A DNA stretch of 59,846 nucleotides, from positions 1 through 59,846 of the forward strand of contig NZ_JALPZO010000110.1 in assembly GCF_023507745.1 (NCBI RefSeq), in the 5' to 3' direction. Every line of letters begins with the position of its first letter. Position 1 is the stretch's first letter. The translations under genes were made by a program, and so were the position numbers. The notes under the pieces were generated by a model. That model saw only the letters and a program-made list of their open reading frames with translations, did no database searches and was not told where the DNA came from. Positions 27,101 to 36,405 of the stretch are shown piece after piece. Origin of the DNA: Vreelandella olivaria (GTDB taxonomy: Bacteria > Pseudomonadota > Gammaproteobacteria > Pseudomonadales > Halomonadaceae).

Positions 27101-28053
27101 CCACCCAGGTGGTGGCACTGCTGCTCAAGCCAGCGTAGTAGCTCCAACTGCAAAGCCAGGCAGTTACGTGTAGCCACACGATCCTGCCAATCGCCCTGGA
27201 GTCGCAGACGGATCGCCATTACAGATAGCTGGCGAAGCTCAATCTCATCCTCTCGCAAGGGTTTACTATCGGCGGCCAGTGCCCGGGAAAAAGCTCCCTG
27301 AGGAGTAATCACACGAGAGTCGTGATGCCCATCAGACCAATAGTTGGCCAACTGCAGAAAGCTTGGTTCGGGCTGCTGGCCTGAAAGCGCCAATAACTGT
27401 AAATAGCTATTGTACTGTTCGTGTGCCGCCGCCATCTGTTTCTTTTCAGCCAATTGGCGCACCAAACGCTCGTGAAAAGGGCCATAACCGGAGAAACGGC
27501 TAACCAATCCCTCCACCAAGGTGTCGGGCACATCAGCATGATCATCCAGCACTTGTTCTGCAAAGCGAATGACACGCTGACGCCACTCATTACGCACCTG
27601 AACCAACCAACGCTGAAATTCACTGCAGTTGGCCAGTTGTAACTCCTCAATCAAGTCACCCTGGTAGCAGGCCATCACAGCTTCGAGAGTGGTTAAATCT
27701 CTTGGTCCTTCAAGCAACTGTTGCAATTCATGTAAATCAACATGCCAATTGGCAGGCAGCTGAAAAGCGATTGTCTGGCGGGATACATTCAGTACATGCT
27801 CGGCGTTGCCACCCATCGATTGGCGCAGACAGTGTAATGCGTGGCGCAAATTGGTTCTGCCTGAAGAGAGCCCCTGATCAGGCCAAAGTAGCTCAGCAAG
27901 CACAGCCCGATTCACTGGTTGGCGGTGCAACAACAAATAAACCAGCAGGGCTTTAACTTTGTCGTAGCTGAAATGCGTCAGCACATCCTCCCCTTGCGAT
28001 AGGGAGAAGTGCCCAAAAAGGGTCAATTGGTCTGTCTGTTGAGCATCGCGCAT
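24157..28053 (-). CDS. Large BTAD/AAA/TPR transcriptional regulator
   Basis: This 1298-residue protein has, in order: an OmpR-like winged helix at about 10-90 (FSYDKVKALLVYLLLHRQ, LRHALHCLRQ); a bacterial transcriptional activator (BTAD) domain to about 250; a degenerate nucleotide-cyclase-like domain at about 265-440 (GLNSGRVVYLP); an AAA ATPase with Walker A GASGMGKS near 495 and Walker B VLMIDDLQWLDEP near 614; and a long TPR-like helical C-terminus. The architecture is that of SARP/LAL-type signal-integrating regulators. The target and signal are unknown. ATG 28053 follows a short upstream alternative at 28062. It lies 30 bases downstream of miaE and probably shares its transcript. Confidence 0.85.
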   Translation of the reverse strand: MRDAQQTDQLTLFGHFSLSQGEDVLTHFSYDKVKALLVYLLLHRQPVNRAVLAELLWPDQGLSSGRTNLRHALHCLRQSMGGNAEHVLNVSRQTIAFQLPANWHVDLHELQQLLEGPRDLTTLEAVMACYQGDLIEELQLANCSEFQRWLVQVRNEWRQRVIRFAEQVLDDHADVPDTLVEGLVSRFSGYGPFHERLVRQLAEKKQMAAAHEQYNSYLQLLALSGQQPEPSFLQLANYWSDGHHDSRVITPQGAFSRALAADSKPLREDEIELRQLSVMAIRLRLQGDWQDRVATRNCLALQLELLRWLEQQCHHLGGFWLPGATGGLGLACFGTHGPAHQLAELVALYEHCRQALPHESERHWAGEGEPPKFELAAGLNSGRVVYLPERQLADPLGQVTQVSLELMNAAEGSELVISQEASQHMPPALDLQPRLVSRLVASDGRVRLRALVLGLNEGGRDALPPSLVGRETSLRTLRDALARAGIGLRQSVLVRGASGMGKSALIVGFRQLELSRDAAICWQPTTRLSVLEPYGVARTLVAWYMGAAPSRETIRELQGTLGAESLDDERQQLLEEALGVRDVQEVAQLTQNGEAVEPVVRLLHRLIDHQAASRTLVLMIDDLQWLDEPSFKVLAGLQARLPINTAFMLVASHHGREPLPVKLHWDQQITLGRLDALQSSRLLSQLSRRYRIHLSPRLRNQIIERCDGVPLYMQEICRRLDMDRREGRSVQFDELPKGLLGLLASRIDQLECDREIAHIAAVLGKRFRLDFLQECSGWEPARLAKAVEHMRLLEIIEPVEKESGEHEYQFSHQLLQEAAYLSCLRDVRVRLHQQVVTLIEERFPMWISRHPGDFATHLRRSGHYARGARYFELAAREALKVSANRTALRMADFGLASLRHVEHQIEREVSLLTVRGQAAFALEGHGSPTAHESFVRARELLRQSGSDTLDDPEDLEQIFLVKWGLWVGCSQRYAHADAFALASTLTDIADHLEDPRYRRLADYARAHCEYWAGRIKQAHDHLDEIDPLNAQMMIEWLPFSDHPQVSAACFQGWALCLRGDYQRAERHVSSAIRLAEKIGHPGTLAMALMFAAALYRQLGHVHLAARHAERAAAMTGTPDLQLWQISAQGVLGWQRALAGDQTGLVQLRDSLDQMAELNGRDRFQRPVLWYSDACIELGELEAAEDYLDQCLVIARERTTLFLPEIATQLAKVRDLLGHPANEVKVLAEMAINQSQEHGNRHQELAAYELWLTRISPTDQQARETFRRLLGEVSHSDAPVLVRWVSLLDRRSHAVSVES

Positions 28054-28083
28054 GATACACATCCTGCCTGGGCTAGCGGCGGT

Positions 28084-28740
28084 TTAAACTGGAACGCCGC
28101 TATGAAAACGAAAAGCCGTATCTGGCGAAGTAATCAACTCCGCTTCACGCGCCACGAAAAAGGCGATTCGGTCATCAATCGAATCGGCTGTTTGCTGTCG
28201 TGCAAGCAGTAGATAATCTTCAAAATGACGTCCTTCAGACTTCACTAATGTGCGGTAGAATCTGGCAAGCTCTTCATCCAGGTATGGAATTAAGCGCGCA
28301 AACCGCTCACAACTGCGAGCTTCTATCAGTGCACCAATAATCAACACATCTATCAAACGTTCAGGATCATTACTACGCATATGCTGGCGTAGCCCTTCAG
28401 CATACCGGGAAGCGGTCAGGTGCCGATAAGTAACACCCCTTTTTTCCATTAGCCCCACGACCTGTTCGAAGTGCAATAGCTCTTCACGGGCAAGCTGCGA
28501 CATTTTACTTAGTAATAGCGACTGGCTGACGTAGCGATAGAGTAAGCTCATCGCCGTAGAGGCAGCTTTTTTTTCACACTGGGCATGATCAATCAGAAGG
28601 ATGTCAGGGTTGGCTAACGCCCACTGCAGCCATTGATCTGGCGTTGGGCAAGCAAGAAACTGATGTAGACTCTCCGGCAACAGATCCTCCGCCTGGAGCG
28701 AATGACCCACCGGCTGTAATGCTGCTAATTGTATTGACAT
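28084..28740 (-). CDS. miaE: tRNA-(2-methylthio-N6-isopentenyladenosine-37) hydroxylase MiaE
   Basis: MiaE is a diiron monooxygenase that hydroxylates the isopentenyl group of ms2i6A at position 37 of tRNAs reading U-starting codons. The 218 residues hold the iron ligands of a ferritin-like helical bundle: HAQCEKKAASTAMSLLYRY near 55, the E-x2-H motif REELLHFEQV near 85, EARSCERF near 140 and KSEGRHFEDYLLLAR near 167-181. Length and motif order match the family. It is upstream of the large regulator on the same strand and divergent from acnB. Confidence 0.93.
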   Translation of the reverse strand: MSIQLAALQPVGHSLQAEDLLPESLHQFLACPTPDQWLQWALANPDILLIDHAQCEKKAASTAMSLLYRYVSQSLLLSKMSQLAREELLHFEQVVGLMEKRGVTYRHLTASRYAEGLRQHMRSNDPERLIDVLIIGALIEARSCERFARLIPYLDEELARFYRTLVKSEGRHFEDYLLLARQQTADSIDDRIAFFVAREAELITSPDTAFRFHSGVPV

Positions 28741-29259
28741 AACACCGTTACCAAACGCTTATTCCACCATTGTATAACATATAAACGCCTATAGCGTTTG
28801 CCCCCGTCAAATAGCGCAAACCGCATAAATTCATGCTGCGCCTCGTAACTCATATAGCACATTACTAATGTATAAGTATGGTTTCGCGGAGCACCACACT
28901 TCGCTTAAACACGACACGCTCACACAATGAGCACAAGGTATGGTAACGCGCTGTAGCAATAATCACACCCACGCTTACCATTAATCACGCTTCTTTTTGA
29001 TAAAAAACTTTCCACTTTGTCGATTAATTACTAATAAAGCGCGCAGAGCAGGAAACCAACTATCAGCCCACCAGCACAAAGTACAATGCCAAAGTACAAT
29101 GCGCACAACAGCTTGCTGTCTTAACATTGTCGACAGTTTGCCGTAGAATCCGAGCCATCCGCCAGACGCTGTTTGTCAAGCGTATGTCACGTGTCCGGGC
29201 ACATACTCAAAACCGTGGGGTATGTGTTCGTCACCATTAAAAGATGAGAGGGCCCCAAC
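28741..29259. promoter_or_regulatory. miaE-acnB intergenic region: palindrome, tandem repeat and acnB promoter
   Basis: No gene is seen in these 519 bases. Near miaE a palindrome AAACGC-CTATA-GCGTTT (28783-28799) and another AAACGC half-site (28753-28758) form a possible operator for the minus-strand unit. A 13-base direct repeat, CAAAGTACAATGC twice in tandem, fills 29077-29102. The acnB promoter follows at 29121-29149 and a leader of about 100 bases runs to the GTG start. Confidence 0.5.
29121..29149 (+). promoter_or_regulatory. Promoter of acnB
   Basis: The -35 box TTAACA (29121-29126) and -10 box TAGAAT (29144-29149) each match consensus at five of six positions and are 17 bases apart. 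Transcription would start near 29156. Confidence 0.65.
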
Positions 29260-31863
29260 GTGCTTGAAGCTTACCGCCAACATGTCGAGGAACGCGCTGC
29301 TGAGGGCGTCCCGCCCAAGCCCCTGAACGCCGAGCAAGTTGCTGCTTTAATTGAGCTGCTTAAAAATCCGCCGGCGGGTGAAGAGGAAGTCATCCTTGAC
29401 CTGATTACCAACCGAGTACCGCCGGGCGTTGATGAAGCCGCTTATGTCAAAGCCGGCTTTTTGACCGCAATAGCCAAGGGCGAAGCCACCTCTCCCCTTA
29501 TTGATAAAGTGCATGCCGTTAAGCTACTCGGCACCATGCAGGGCGGTTACAACATCGTCTCCATGGTCGAACTGCTGGACAATGAAGAGCTGGCCCGTGA
29601 AGCAGGTGAACAGCTTAAGCACACCCTGCTGATGTTTGACGCCTTCCATGATGTTGAAGAGCGCGCCAAAAACGGCAATGCCATCGCTAAAGACGTCATT
29701 CAGTCCTGGGCTGATGCAGAGTGGTTCCTTTCCAAGCCTGCGCTGGAAGAGAAAATCACCCTGACAGTTTTTAAAGTTCCCGGTGAAACCAACACTGATG
29801 ATCTCTCCCCTGCCCCGGATGCCTGGTCACGCCCGGATATTCCGCTCCATGCTAACGCTATGCTTAAAAACGAGCGCGAAGGCATTGAACCGGAAGCGCC
29901 TGGTACCACTGGTCCACTGAAGCAGATCGAAGAGGTAAAAGCGAAAGGCTTCCCCGTCGCCTATGTAGGGGACGTCGTCGGCACTGGCTCCTCGCGTAAG
30001 TCTGCCACCAACTCAGTGCTTTGGTTCTTTGGCGACGATATTCCCTACGTGCCTAACAAGCGGGCGGGCGGTTTCTGTTTTGGCGGCAAAATTGCTCCGA
30101 TCTTCTTCAACACCATGGAAGATTCTGGCGCACTGCCGGTTGAAATGGACGTTTCCAAGCTGGAAATGGGTGACGTTATTGATGTCTACCCCTATGCAGG
30201 CAAAGTGTGTAAACACGGCACCGACGACGTCTTGACCACGTTCGAGTTGAAAACTCAGTTAATCCTGGACGAAGTTCGTGCGGGTGGTCGTATTCCGCTA
30301 ATCATTGGCCGCGGCCTGACCGGTAAAGCGCGTGACTCCCTGGGCCTGGCACCCTCTGACGTTTTCCGCCTGCCTGACCAGCCTAAAGATACCGGCAAAG
30401 GCTTCACACTTGCCCAGAAAATGGTTGGTAAGGCCTGCGGTATGGATGGCGTGCGCCCCGGCATGTACTGCGAGCCAAAAATGACCACTGTTGGCTCTCA
30501 GGACACTACCGGCCCCATGACGCGTGACGAGTTGAAAGACCTTGCGTGCCTTGGCTTCCAGGCCGATCTGGTCATGCAGTCCTTCTGCCACACAGCCGCC
30601 TATCCAAAGCCGGTAGATGTTGACACTCACCATACGCTACCTGACTTTATTATGAACCGCGGCGGTGTTTCCCTGCGCCCCGGCGATGGCATCATTCACA
30701 GCTGGCTTAACCGCATGCTGCTGCCTGATACCGTTGGCACCGGTGGTGATTCACACACCCGCTTCCCGCTGGGTATTTCATTCCCTGCTGGCTCAGGCCT
30801 GGTTGCCTTTGCCGCGGCCACCGGTGTGATGCCGCTGGATATGCCGGAATCAGTACTGGTGCGCTTTAAAGGCACGCGCCAACCTGGGGTAACACTGCGT
30901 GATCTGGTTCATGCCATCCCGCTATACGCTATCAAGCAGGGTCTGTTAACGGTAGAGAAATCAGGCAAGAAGAACGCCTTCTCTGGCCGGGTGCTCGAAA
31001 TCGAAGGTCTGGAAGACCTGACGGTTGAGCAGGCATTTGAACTATCCGATGCTTCTGCTGAGCGTAGTGCTGCTGGCTGTACCATTACGCTGTCTGAAGA
31101 GAGCGTCACTGAGTACCTGAAGTCTAACATCACATTATTGAAATGGATGATCGCCAATGGCTACGGTGATGAGCGCACCATTAGCCGCCGTATCGAAGGC
31201 ATGGAAGCATGGCTTGCCAACCCAAGCCTGATGCGTGCTGACAAGGATGCAGAGTACGCGGAGGTGATTGAAATCGATCTCAGTGAGATCAAAGAGCCGG
31301 TACTTTGCGCCCCGAATGACCCGGACGATGCACGTTTACTGTCTGACGTTGCCGGCGAAAAGATCGATGAAGTATTTATCGGCTCCTGCATGACCAACAT
31401 CGGCCACTTCAGAGCGGCTGGCAAGCTGCTTGAAAAACAGCCCGCAGGCAGCCTGAAGACACGTTTATGGCTGGCTCCGCCGACCAAAATGGATCAGCAC
31501 CAGTTGACCGAAGAGGGTTACTACGGCATTTATGGCCGTGCTGGTGCCCGCATGGAAATGCCGGGATGTTCACTGTGTATGGGTAACCAGGCACGTGTTG
31601 CTGCGAAAAGCACCGTTGTGTCTACGTCTACACGTAACTTCCCGAACCGCTTGGGCGACGGTGCCAATGTGTACCTGGCCTCAGCGGAATTGGCAGCGGT
31701 TGCCGCTGTAGAAGGCCGCCTGCCAAGCGTTGAAGAGTACCAGCGTTATATGAGCGAGTTTGACGCACTGGCGGGTGAGATCTATCGTTACATGAACTTC
31801 CATGAAATTGAGGAGTATCAAAAGATCGCCTCGAACGTCATTCCGGTTGCTCAGGAAGCGTAA
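29260..31863 (+). CDS. acnB: Aconitate hydratase B / 2-methylisocitrate dehydratase
   Basis: AcnB is the main TCA-cycle aconitase and also hydrates 2-methyl-cis-aconitate in the methylcitrate cycle. At 867 residues it has the AcnB order, with an N-terminal HEAT-like domain and the swivel domain before the catalytic core. Visible motifs include [15 protein letters not shown] (about 178-192), [23 protein letters not shown], and the [4Fe-4S] cysteines in SFCHTAAYP and the GCSLCMGNQ pair near 770. The GTG start has AGAGGG upstream. The gene is preceded by a well-formed promoter and ends in a strong terminator. Confidence 0.97.
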   Translation: MLEAYRQHVEERAAEGVPPKPLNAEQVAALIELLKNPPAGEEEVILDLITNRVPPGVDEAAYVKAGFLTAIAKGEATSPLIDKVHAVKLLGTMQGGYNIVSMVELLDNEELAREAGEQLKHTLLMFDAFHDVEERAKNGNAIAKDVIQSWADAEWFLSKPALEEKITLTVFKVPGETNTDDLSPAPDAWSRPDIPLHANAMLKNEREGIEPEAPGTTGPLKQIEEVKAKGFPVAYVGDVVGTGSSRKSATNSVLWFFGDDIPYVPNKRAGGFCFGGKIAPIFFNTMEDSGALPVEMDVSKLEMGDVIDVYPYAGKVCKHGTDDVLTTFELKTQLILDEVRAGGRIPLIIGRGLTGKARDSLGLAPSDVFRLPDQPKDTGKGFTLAQKMVGKACGMDGVRPGMYCEPKMTTVGSQDTTGPMTRDELKDLACLGFQADLVMQSFCHTAAYPKPVDVDTHHTLPDFIMNRGGVSLRPGDGIIHSWLNRMLLPDTVGTGGDSHTRFPLGISFPAGSGLVAFAAATGVMPLDMPESVLVRFKGTRQPGVTLRDLVHAIPLYAIKQGLLTVEKSGKKNAFSGRVLEIEGLEDLTVEQAFELSDASAERSAAGCTITLSEESVTEYLKSNITLLKWMIANGYGDERTISRRIEGMEAWLANPSLMRADKDAEYAEVIEIDLSEIKEPVLCAPNDPDDARLLSDVAGEKIDEVFIGSCMTNIGHFRAAGKLLEKQPAGSLKTRLWLAPPTKMDQHQLTEEGYYGIYGRAGARMEMPGCSLCMGNQARVAAKSTVVSTSTRNFPNRLGDGANVYLASAELAAVAAVEGRLPSVEEYQRYMSEFDALAGEIYRYMNFHEIEEYQKIASNVIPVAQEA

Positions 31864-31946
31864 CGTACTTGTCGCAACCGCCCCATCGCCGATGCTCGCA
31901 CCATCGCAGGAGGAGTGACATTTCCCTCTTTCTGAGTCGATGAACG

Positions 31947-31986
31947 AACGCCCCGCCTTGTTCATAGCCAGGCTGGGCGTTTTTTT
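31947..31986 (+). terminator. Intrinsic terminator of acnB
   Basis: ACGCCC-C-GCCT (31948-31958) pairs with AGGC-T-GGGCGT (31970-31980) with one internal mismatch. Seven T residues follow. Confidence 0.85.
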
Positions 31987-32010
31987 ATAGGTGAATATAA
32001 GGAGTGTGTC

Positions 32011-32505
32011 ATGCCGACATCCAACCCCATTGTTACGCCAGACTTATGTGATGCTCATCCTGACGTGACGGTACTTGACCCAATGTTCGCTAACTTTGGT
32101 GGTATCGACAGTTTTTATGGCCCCATTCGCACCATAAAATGCTTCGAAGACAACTCAATGGTGAAACAGGCAGTCGCTGAAGCTGGCGACGGTGCTGTAC
32201 TGGTCGTTGATGCCGGAGGCTCCCACCGCTGTGCCATGCTCGGCGACATGTTAGCGGAACAAGCGGCTAAAAACGGCTGGGCCGGCGTGGTGATGTTCGG
32301 CTGCGTCAGAGATGTTGATATTCTTGCCACCTTGCCCTTAGGTATACAGGCTCTTGGCAGCCACCCTCGACGCAGCGAAAAACATGGTGAGGGACAACGC
32401 GATATTGCGGTGACGTTCGCCGGAGCCACGTTACGCCCAGGTCAATGGCTCTATGCCGATAACAACGGCATTATCCTCGCGGATGCAGCACTCGACTTGT
32501 CCTAA
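32011..32505 (+). CDS. rraA: Regulator of ribonuclease activity A (RraA)
   Basis: RraA binds RNase E and inhibits its endonuclease activity. The trimeric fold is related to 4-hydroxy-4-methyl-2-oxoglutarate aldolase. The 164 residues include [21 protein letters not shown] (part near 26-44), [17 protein letters not shown] and [12 protein letters not shown], all family hallmarks. The start has TAAGGAG upstream. Because some RraA-like proteins are aldolases, the RNase regulator role is the likely but not certain call. Its presence implies RNase E, although an RNase J gene is also in this window. Confidence 0.88.
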   Translation: MPTSNPIVTPDLCDAHPDVTVLDPMFANFGGIDSFYGPIRTIKCFEDNSMVKQAVAEAGDGAVLVVDAGGSHRCAMLGDMLAEQAAKNGWAGVVMFGCVRDVDILATLPLGIQALGSHPRRSEKHGEGQRDIAVTFAGATLRPGQWLYADNNGIILADAALDLS

Positions 32506-32573
32506 ATGCCCTCGTCTTGCCAGGTGTGGCGGATAGTGCCACCCTGGTAATTCACTCTGACACTTTTGTGACC

Positions 32574-34460
32574 ATGCAGCCTTTAAACCAGTTGGGCTAT
32601 GCTTTATTACGCACCCTCCGTGATCATCTACGCCCATTGATCACCTACCATCTGCTCTACACGCTGCTGGCCTCTGCACTGTTGGTGCCAGTTATCGCCT
32701 GGGCCTCGCGGGCCATGCTTGCCCAGTTGAATCGCACAGTGGTCACCAATGATGCACTTATAGCACTGTTATTTAGCCCCTTAGGCTTGGTAGCCATGTT
32801 GGTTGGTCTAGGTTTTACCTTTTTACTGATTTACTGGCAGCAAGCGGGCATGTTGATCGTCGCCGCAAGACCTAAAGAGAACCATTACCGGCTCGCCTTT
32901 GAGGCACTGTGGTTAAGCACGCGCCGTCTCCACGCACTTGCCGGCCTGGTCATCCTTCAGGTGGGAACACACCTGTTATTGCTGGCTCCTTTTATGGCGG
33001 GCCTGGCGTGGCTTTACCATATTTGGCTAAGCGGGCTGGACCCTTACTATTTGCAACGGGTTCGCCCTCCCGTTCTTTGGTATTTTCTTGCCTGTGCAGT
33101 GCCGTTGGTGCTTATCTGGGCAGGGCTCGCTGCATGGCTGTACTTACGCTGGCTCCTGGCACTGCCACTTGTCGCATTGGAGAGTAATACACCGTATCAG
33201 GCACTCAAGCGCAGCGTGGGATTAACGCGCGGCTGGCATCGCTCTATTGGCGTAGCGGTTCTAACGCTACTAGTCATCATTATCAGCCTGCCATTTATCA
33301 CTACATGGTTGTTCGACCTGGTGGTCACACCACTGCTTTGGTGGTTACCCGAACACAACGCCGTGCTCATTCCCGCCATGTTTGCTTATTTAACCGGCTA
33401 TGTATTAATCACTCTGACCATTACATTTCTGGGGATTGCGACCAACGCACTGCTTTCAGCCTGCCTCTATCTTCAACTTACCTATAAAAAAGAGCGCCCT
33501 TCACCGCGTGCTCATGCAGCCCATCCTGGTCGTTTGGCCTGGGCGGTGGAGCTAAGCGTGCTGTTTTTCGCTGCTCTCCAAGCGTGGTGGATTCTTAACA
33601 GTTTTGAAATACGCGACAACGTAGCTGTCATTGCTCACCGGGGCAGCTCTATGGTGGCCCCTGAAAATACCCTGGCCGCCGTGGAGCGGGCGCTCAGTGA
33701 TCGCGCGGACTATGTCGAACTGGACGTACGCCTAAGCGCTGATAATCAAGTGCTGCTCTATCATGATCGCAGCCTGGCTCGGCTGACTGGAGATAGCCGG
33801 GAGTTTGGAGATTTAACCCGCGAAGAATTAAGTCGAATTGATGTTGGCAGTTGGTTTGGCGATGCTTTTCAAAACGAAACCATTGCTGGCCTGGATGATG
33901 CTCTGGCCATGGTGCGCGGACGCGCAGGCTTAATGATTGACATGAAACCACTGCCGGGTGAGGAGCAGGCGCTCGCACGCGCCGTGCTGAACACCTTAGA
34001 AGCGGAATCTGATATTCGCTATCGCTGCTGGGCAACCCAGGATAGCGCGCTTACTGGCATAACCACCTGCGGCTTCCCAAATACGCTGATGGAGATGCGT
34101 GTGGCCGCCATGTCCCCCGATATGGTGGCTTACTTAAAACAACAGGCCCCCGAACTGCGCGTAACGCTACTGGCACAACTTATTCTGCCCGGCACCCTGG
34201 ATCGGCGTAGTTTTGACGCCCTGGGGCTTAGACATAATCGTATCAGCCGTCAGGAAGTGCATCTAGCCGCCTTGTATGGGTACGAAATACATGCCTGGAC
34301 GGTTAATGACCGAGCGCGTATGTCAACGCTCATTGACCTGGGCGTGGACGCCATTATCACTGACTACCCCGACCGGCTTAGAGAACTAATAGAGGACCGC
34401 CGCGCACTAAGCGACGGCGGCCTTATGCTGGTGAAACTGCGCAACTGGCTGCGTCAATAA
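32574..34460 (+). CDS. Membrane-anchored glycerophosphodiester phosphodiesterase
   Basis: This protein has two parts. Residues about 1-340 form a multi-helix membrane domain of the type often fused to these enzymes. Residues about 350-610 are a GDPD catalytic barrel with VIAHRGSSMVAPENT (active His and metal site), YVELDVRLSADN, LLYHDRSLARLTG and WTVNDRARM. The enzyme would cleave glycerophosphodiesters to glycerol-3-phosphate and an alcohol, probably at the membrane, in lipid turnover. At 628 residues it is much longer than soluble UgpQ. ATG 32574 is the best start; the in-frame 32517 is possible. No strong ribosome site is visible. Confidence 0.88.
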   Translation: MQPLNQLGYALLRTLRDHLRPLITYHLLYTLLASALLVPVIAWASRAMLAQLNRTVVTNDALIALLFSPLGLVAMLVGLGFTFLLIYWQQAGMLIVAARPKENHYRLAFEALWLSTRRLHALAGLVILQVGTHLLLLAPFMAGLAWLYHIWLSGLDPYYLQRVRPPVLWYFLACAVPLVLIWAGLAAWLYLRWLLALPLVALESNTPYQALKRSVGLTRGWHRSIGVAVLTLLVIIISLPFITTWLFDLVVTPLLWWLPEHNAVLIPAMFAYLTGYVLITLTITFLGIATNALLSACLYLQLTYKKERPSPRAHAAHPGRLAWAVELSVLFFAALQAWWILNSFEIRDNVAVIAHRGSSMVAPENTLAAVERALSDRADYVELDVRLSADNQVLLYHDRSLARLTGDSREFGDLTREELSRIDVGSWFGDAFQNETIAGLDDALAMVRGRAGLMIDMKPLPGEEQALARAVLNTLEAESDIRYRCWATQDSALTGITTCGFPNTLMEMRVAAMSPDMVAYLKQQAPELRVTLLAQLILPGTLDRRSFDALGLRHNRISRQEVHLAALYGYEIHAWTVNDRARMSTLIDLGVDAIITDYPDRLRELIEDRRALSDGGLMLVKLRNWLRQ

Positions 34461-34467
34461 GTAACTC

Positions 34468-36258
34468 TTAGTCCCCCATCACGACGCCTTCACGGCGGGG
34501 GTCTGCACCACCAAACAGTGAGCCATCCTCCAGGCGCATAATCGCCTGGAGTCCGCTGGTTAACTCCCGTTCACTGACGACATGGCCCCGCTCGCGCAGT
34601 GACTCAATAGTCGTCTCAGGGAAACGCCCCTCCTCGACAAAGACATCGCCCCCCAGGGTAATGGCATGGGGCAGATTCAGCGCTTCCTGAGCGCTCAGGC
34701 CCCAGTCACGCATCGCTAGCAGTGTTCGGGCAGTATAATGAATAATAGCCGCACCGCCGGGGGAGCCGAGGGTTGCCACCAACTTACCGCTATCCTGGTC
34801 GAATACCAGCGTGGGACTCATGCTGGAGCGTGGACGTTTGCCGGGTTCTACGCGATTAGCCACCGGCTCACCGTCAATCTCAGGAACAAACGAGAAATCG
34901 GTTAACTCATTATTTAGCAAATAGCCGCCTGGCAACCCAGTACCGCCATCAGCCAGAATGCGTGAACCAAAGGCCTGCTCAATAGTGGTGGTCATGGCAA
35001 TCGCATTACCATCGGCATCCACAATGCTGATATGGCTTGTACCATATTCAGGCTGTTCCGGCTGGCTGGCAAAGCTGACGGCAAAATCACCTGGGTTACC
35101 AGGCTCCGCATTCTCCCCCATGCTGTCCTGATTGATTAGTGCGCTCCGACGGGATAAATAGTCAGGGGCCAGCATCAGCGACCAATCATCACCCGGCGCT
35201 TCGACAAACGCCGGGTCTGCGATGTAACGACCACGGTCTGCAAAGGCCAAACGCGATGCCTCCAGGAACTGATGCAGCCAGCCGCTGCTGCTAACCCCAT
35301 TATCAAGCGGTGCTTCAAGCAAGGGTTGCTGATCTAACATGCCCAGGATCTGCATAACGGTAATGTGCCCGGATGAAGGGGGTGGAAAACCGCAGACCTC
35401 CCATTGCTGCCAAGGCGTACACAATGGTTCCCGCTCAAGCGCTTCATAACCGCTCATATCCTCAATAGTTATTGCACCGGGGCGAACAGGGTGCTCACGC
35501 ACCCGATTGACGAAATCCTCAGCGATATCACCGCCATGCAGTGCTGCACTGCCCTCACTGGCAATACGCTGTAGAATAGCCGCCAGCGCAGGGTTAGTCA
35601 GGGTCTCACCCACCTCTATTGGCTCGCCGTCGGCGCCGTAGTAGAAAGAGCCAGCCAGCGGGTCTTGCCGGAGAGCCTCATCGTTAGCCAGGCTTGTGTG
35701 CAAACGTTGGCTAACGGCAAAGCCCTCTTCCGCCAGAGTGATGGCTGGCTCGAAGAGCACCTCCCAGGGCAGTTGACCATGCTCAGCATGCGCTTTTTCC
35801 AACATCCTTACGGTACCAGGGACTCCTACCGAAAGTCCGCTTGCCACCGCATCCATAAAGGCAAGGGGCTCTCCCTCTTCAATAAACAGCTCTCCATTGG
35901 CGGCCGCAGGTGCTGTTTCACGACCATCATAAGCCTGCACATTAGCACCGTCATAGTGCATTAAAAACGCGCCACCACCGATACCACTTGACTGGGGCTC
36001 TACCAACGTCAGTACCATTTGCACTGCAATCGCGGCATCAATGGCATTACCACCCGCCTGCAATACCTGATACCCCGCATCGGTTGCCAGCGGATTTGCG
36101 GCCGCCACCGCAAATGTTGATGTTGCCCAGCCGGGCTTTTCTTCGTAACCGGAACCTACCTCTGGGGTAATAGAAGGTGCCTCATAGCTGAACCCCCAGC
36201 TATACATTGGCACCAATAACAAGCCTGTTAACGTTAACCTTGCCCTTAATGGCAACAT
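34468..36258 (-). CDS. ggt: Gamma-glutamyltranspeptidase (periplasmic)
   Basis: GGT transfers or hydrolyses the gamma-glutamyl group of glutathione in the periplasm and is made as a proenzyme that self-cleaves. The 596 residues start with a signal peptide (LTLTGLLLVPMYSWGF). ANPLATDAGYQVLQAGGNAID (part) and SGIGGGAFLM mark the large subunit. The nucleophile threonine is in YGTSHISIVDADG, and the SMSPTLVFD and LGSPGGAAII segments mark the small subunit. ATG 36258 has AGGGGGAG upstream. It converges on the glycerophosphodiesterase gene with only seven bases between them. Confidence 0.95.
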   Translation of the reverse strand: MLPLRARLTLTGLLLVPMYSWGFSYEAPSITPEVGSGYEEKPGWATSTFAVAAANPLATDAGYQVLQAGGNAIDAAIAVQMVLTLVEPQSSGIGGGAFLMHYDGANVQAYDGRETAPAAANGELFIEEGEPLAFMDAVASGLSVGVPGTVRMLEKAHAEHGQLPWEVLFEPAITLAEEGFAVSQRLHTSLANDEALRQDPLAGSFYYGADGEPIEVGETLTNPALAAILQRIASEGSAALHGGDIAEDFVNRVREHPVRPGAITIEDMSGYEALEREPLCTPWQQWEVCGFPPPSSGHITVMQILGMLDQQPLLEAPLDNGVSSSGWLHQFLEASRLAFADRGRYIADPAFVEAPGDDWSLMLAPDYLSRRSALINQDSMGENAEPGNPGDFAVSFASQPEQPEYGTSHISIVDADGNAIAMTTTIEQAFGSRILADGGTGLPGGYLLNNELTDFSFVPEIDGEPVANRVEPGKRPRSSMSPTLVFDQDSGKLVATLGSPGGAAIIHYTARTLLAMRDWGLSAQEALNLPHAITLGGDVFVEEGRFPETTIESLRERGHVVSERELTSGLQAIMRLEDGSLFGGADPRREGVVMGD

Positions 36259-36355
36259 GAGAGCACTCCCCCTAAAAAAATAGCCCACTGATCATTACAC
36301 AACCAAGTGCATTAGCGGCTAGACACGTTACAAACAGAGTAGCCTATTAAACGCC

Positions 36356-36381
36356 TGCGCCCGGCACAATGGCCGGGCGCA
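36356..36381 (-). terminator. Hairpin downstream of ppsA
   Basis: TGCGCCCGGC (36356-36365) pairs perfectly with GCCGGGCGCA (36372-36381) around a six-base loop. It lies 25 bases after the ppsA stop codon. Only a weak T-rich stretch follows on the minus strand. Confidence 0.6.
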
Positions 36382-36405
36382 AATTAACTAGCAAACTAAT
36401 ATTTA

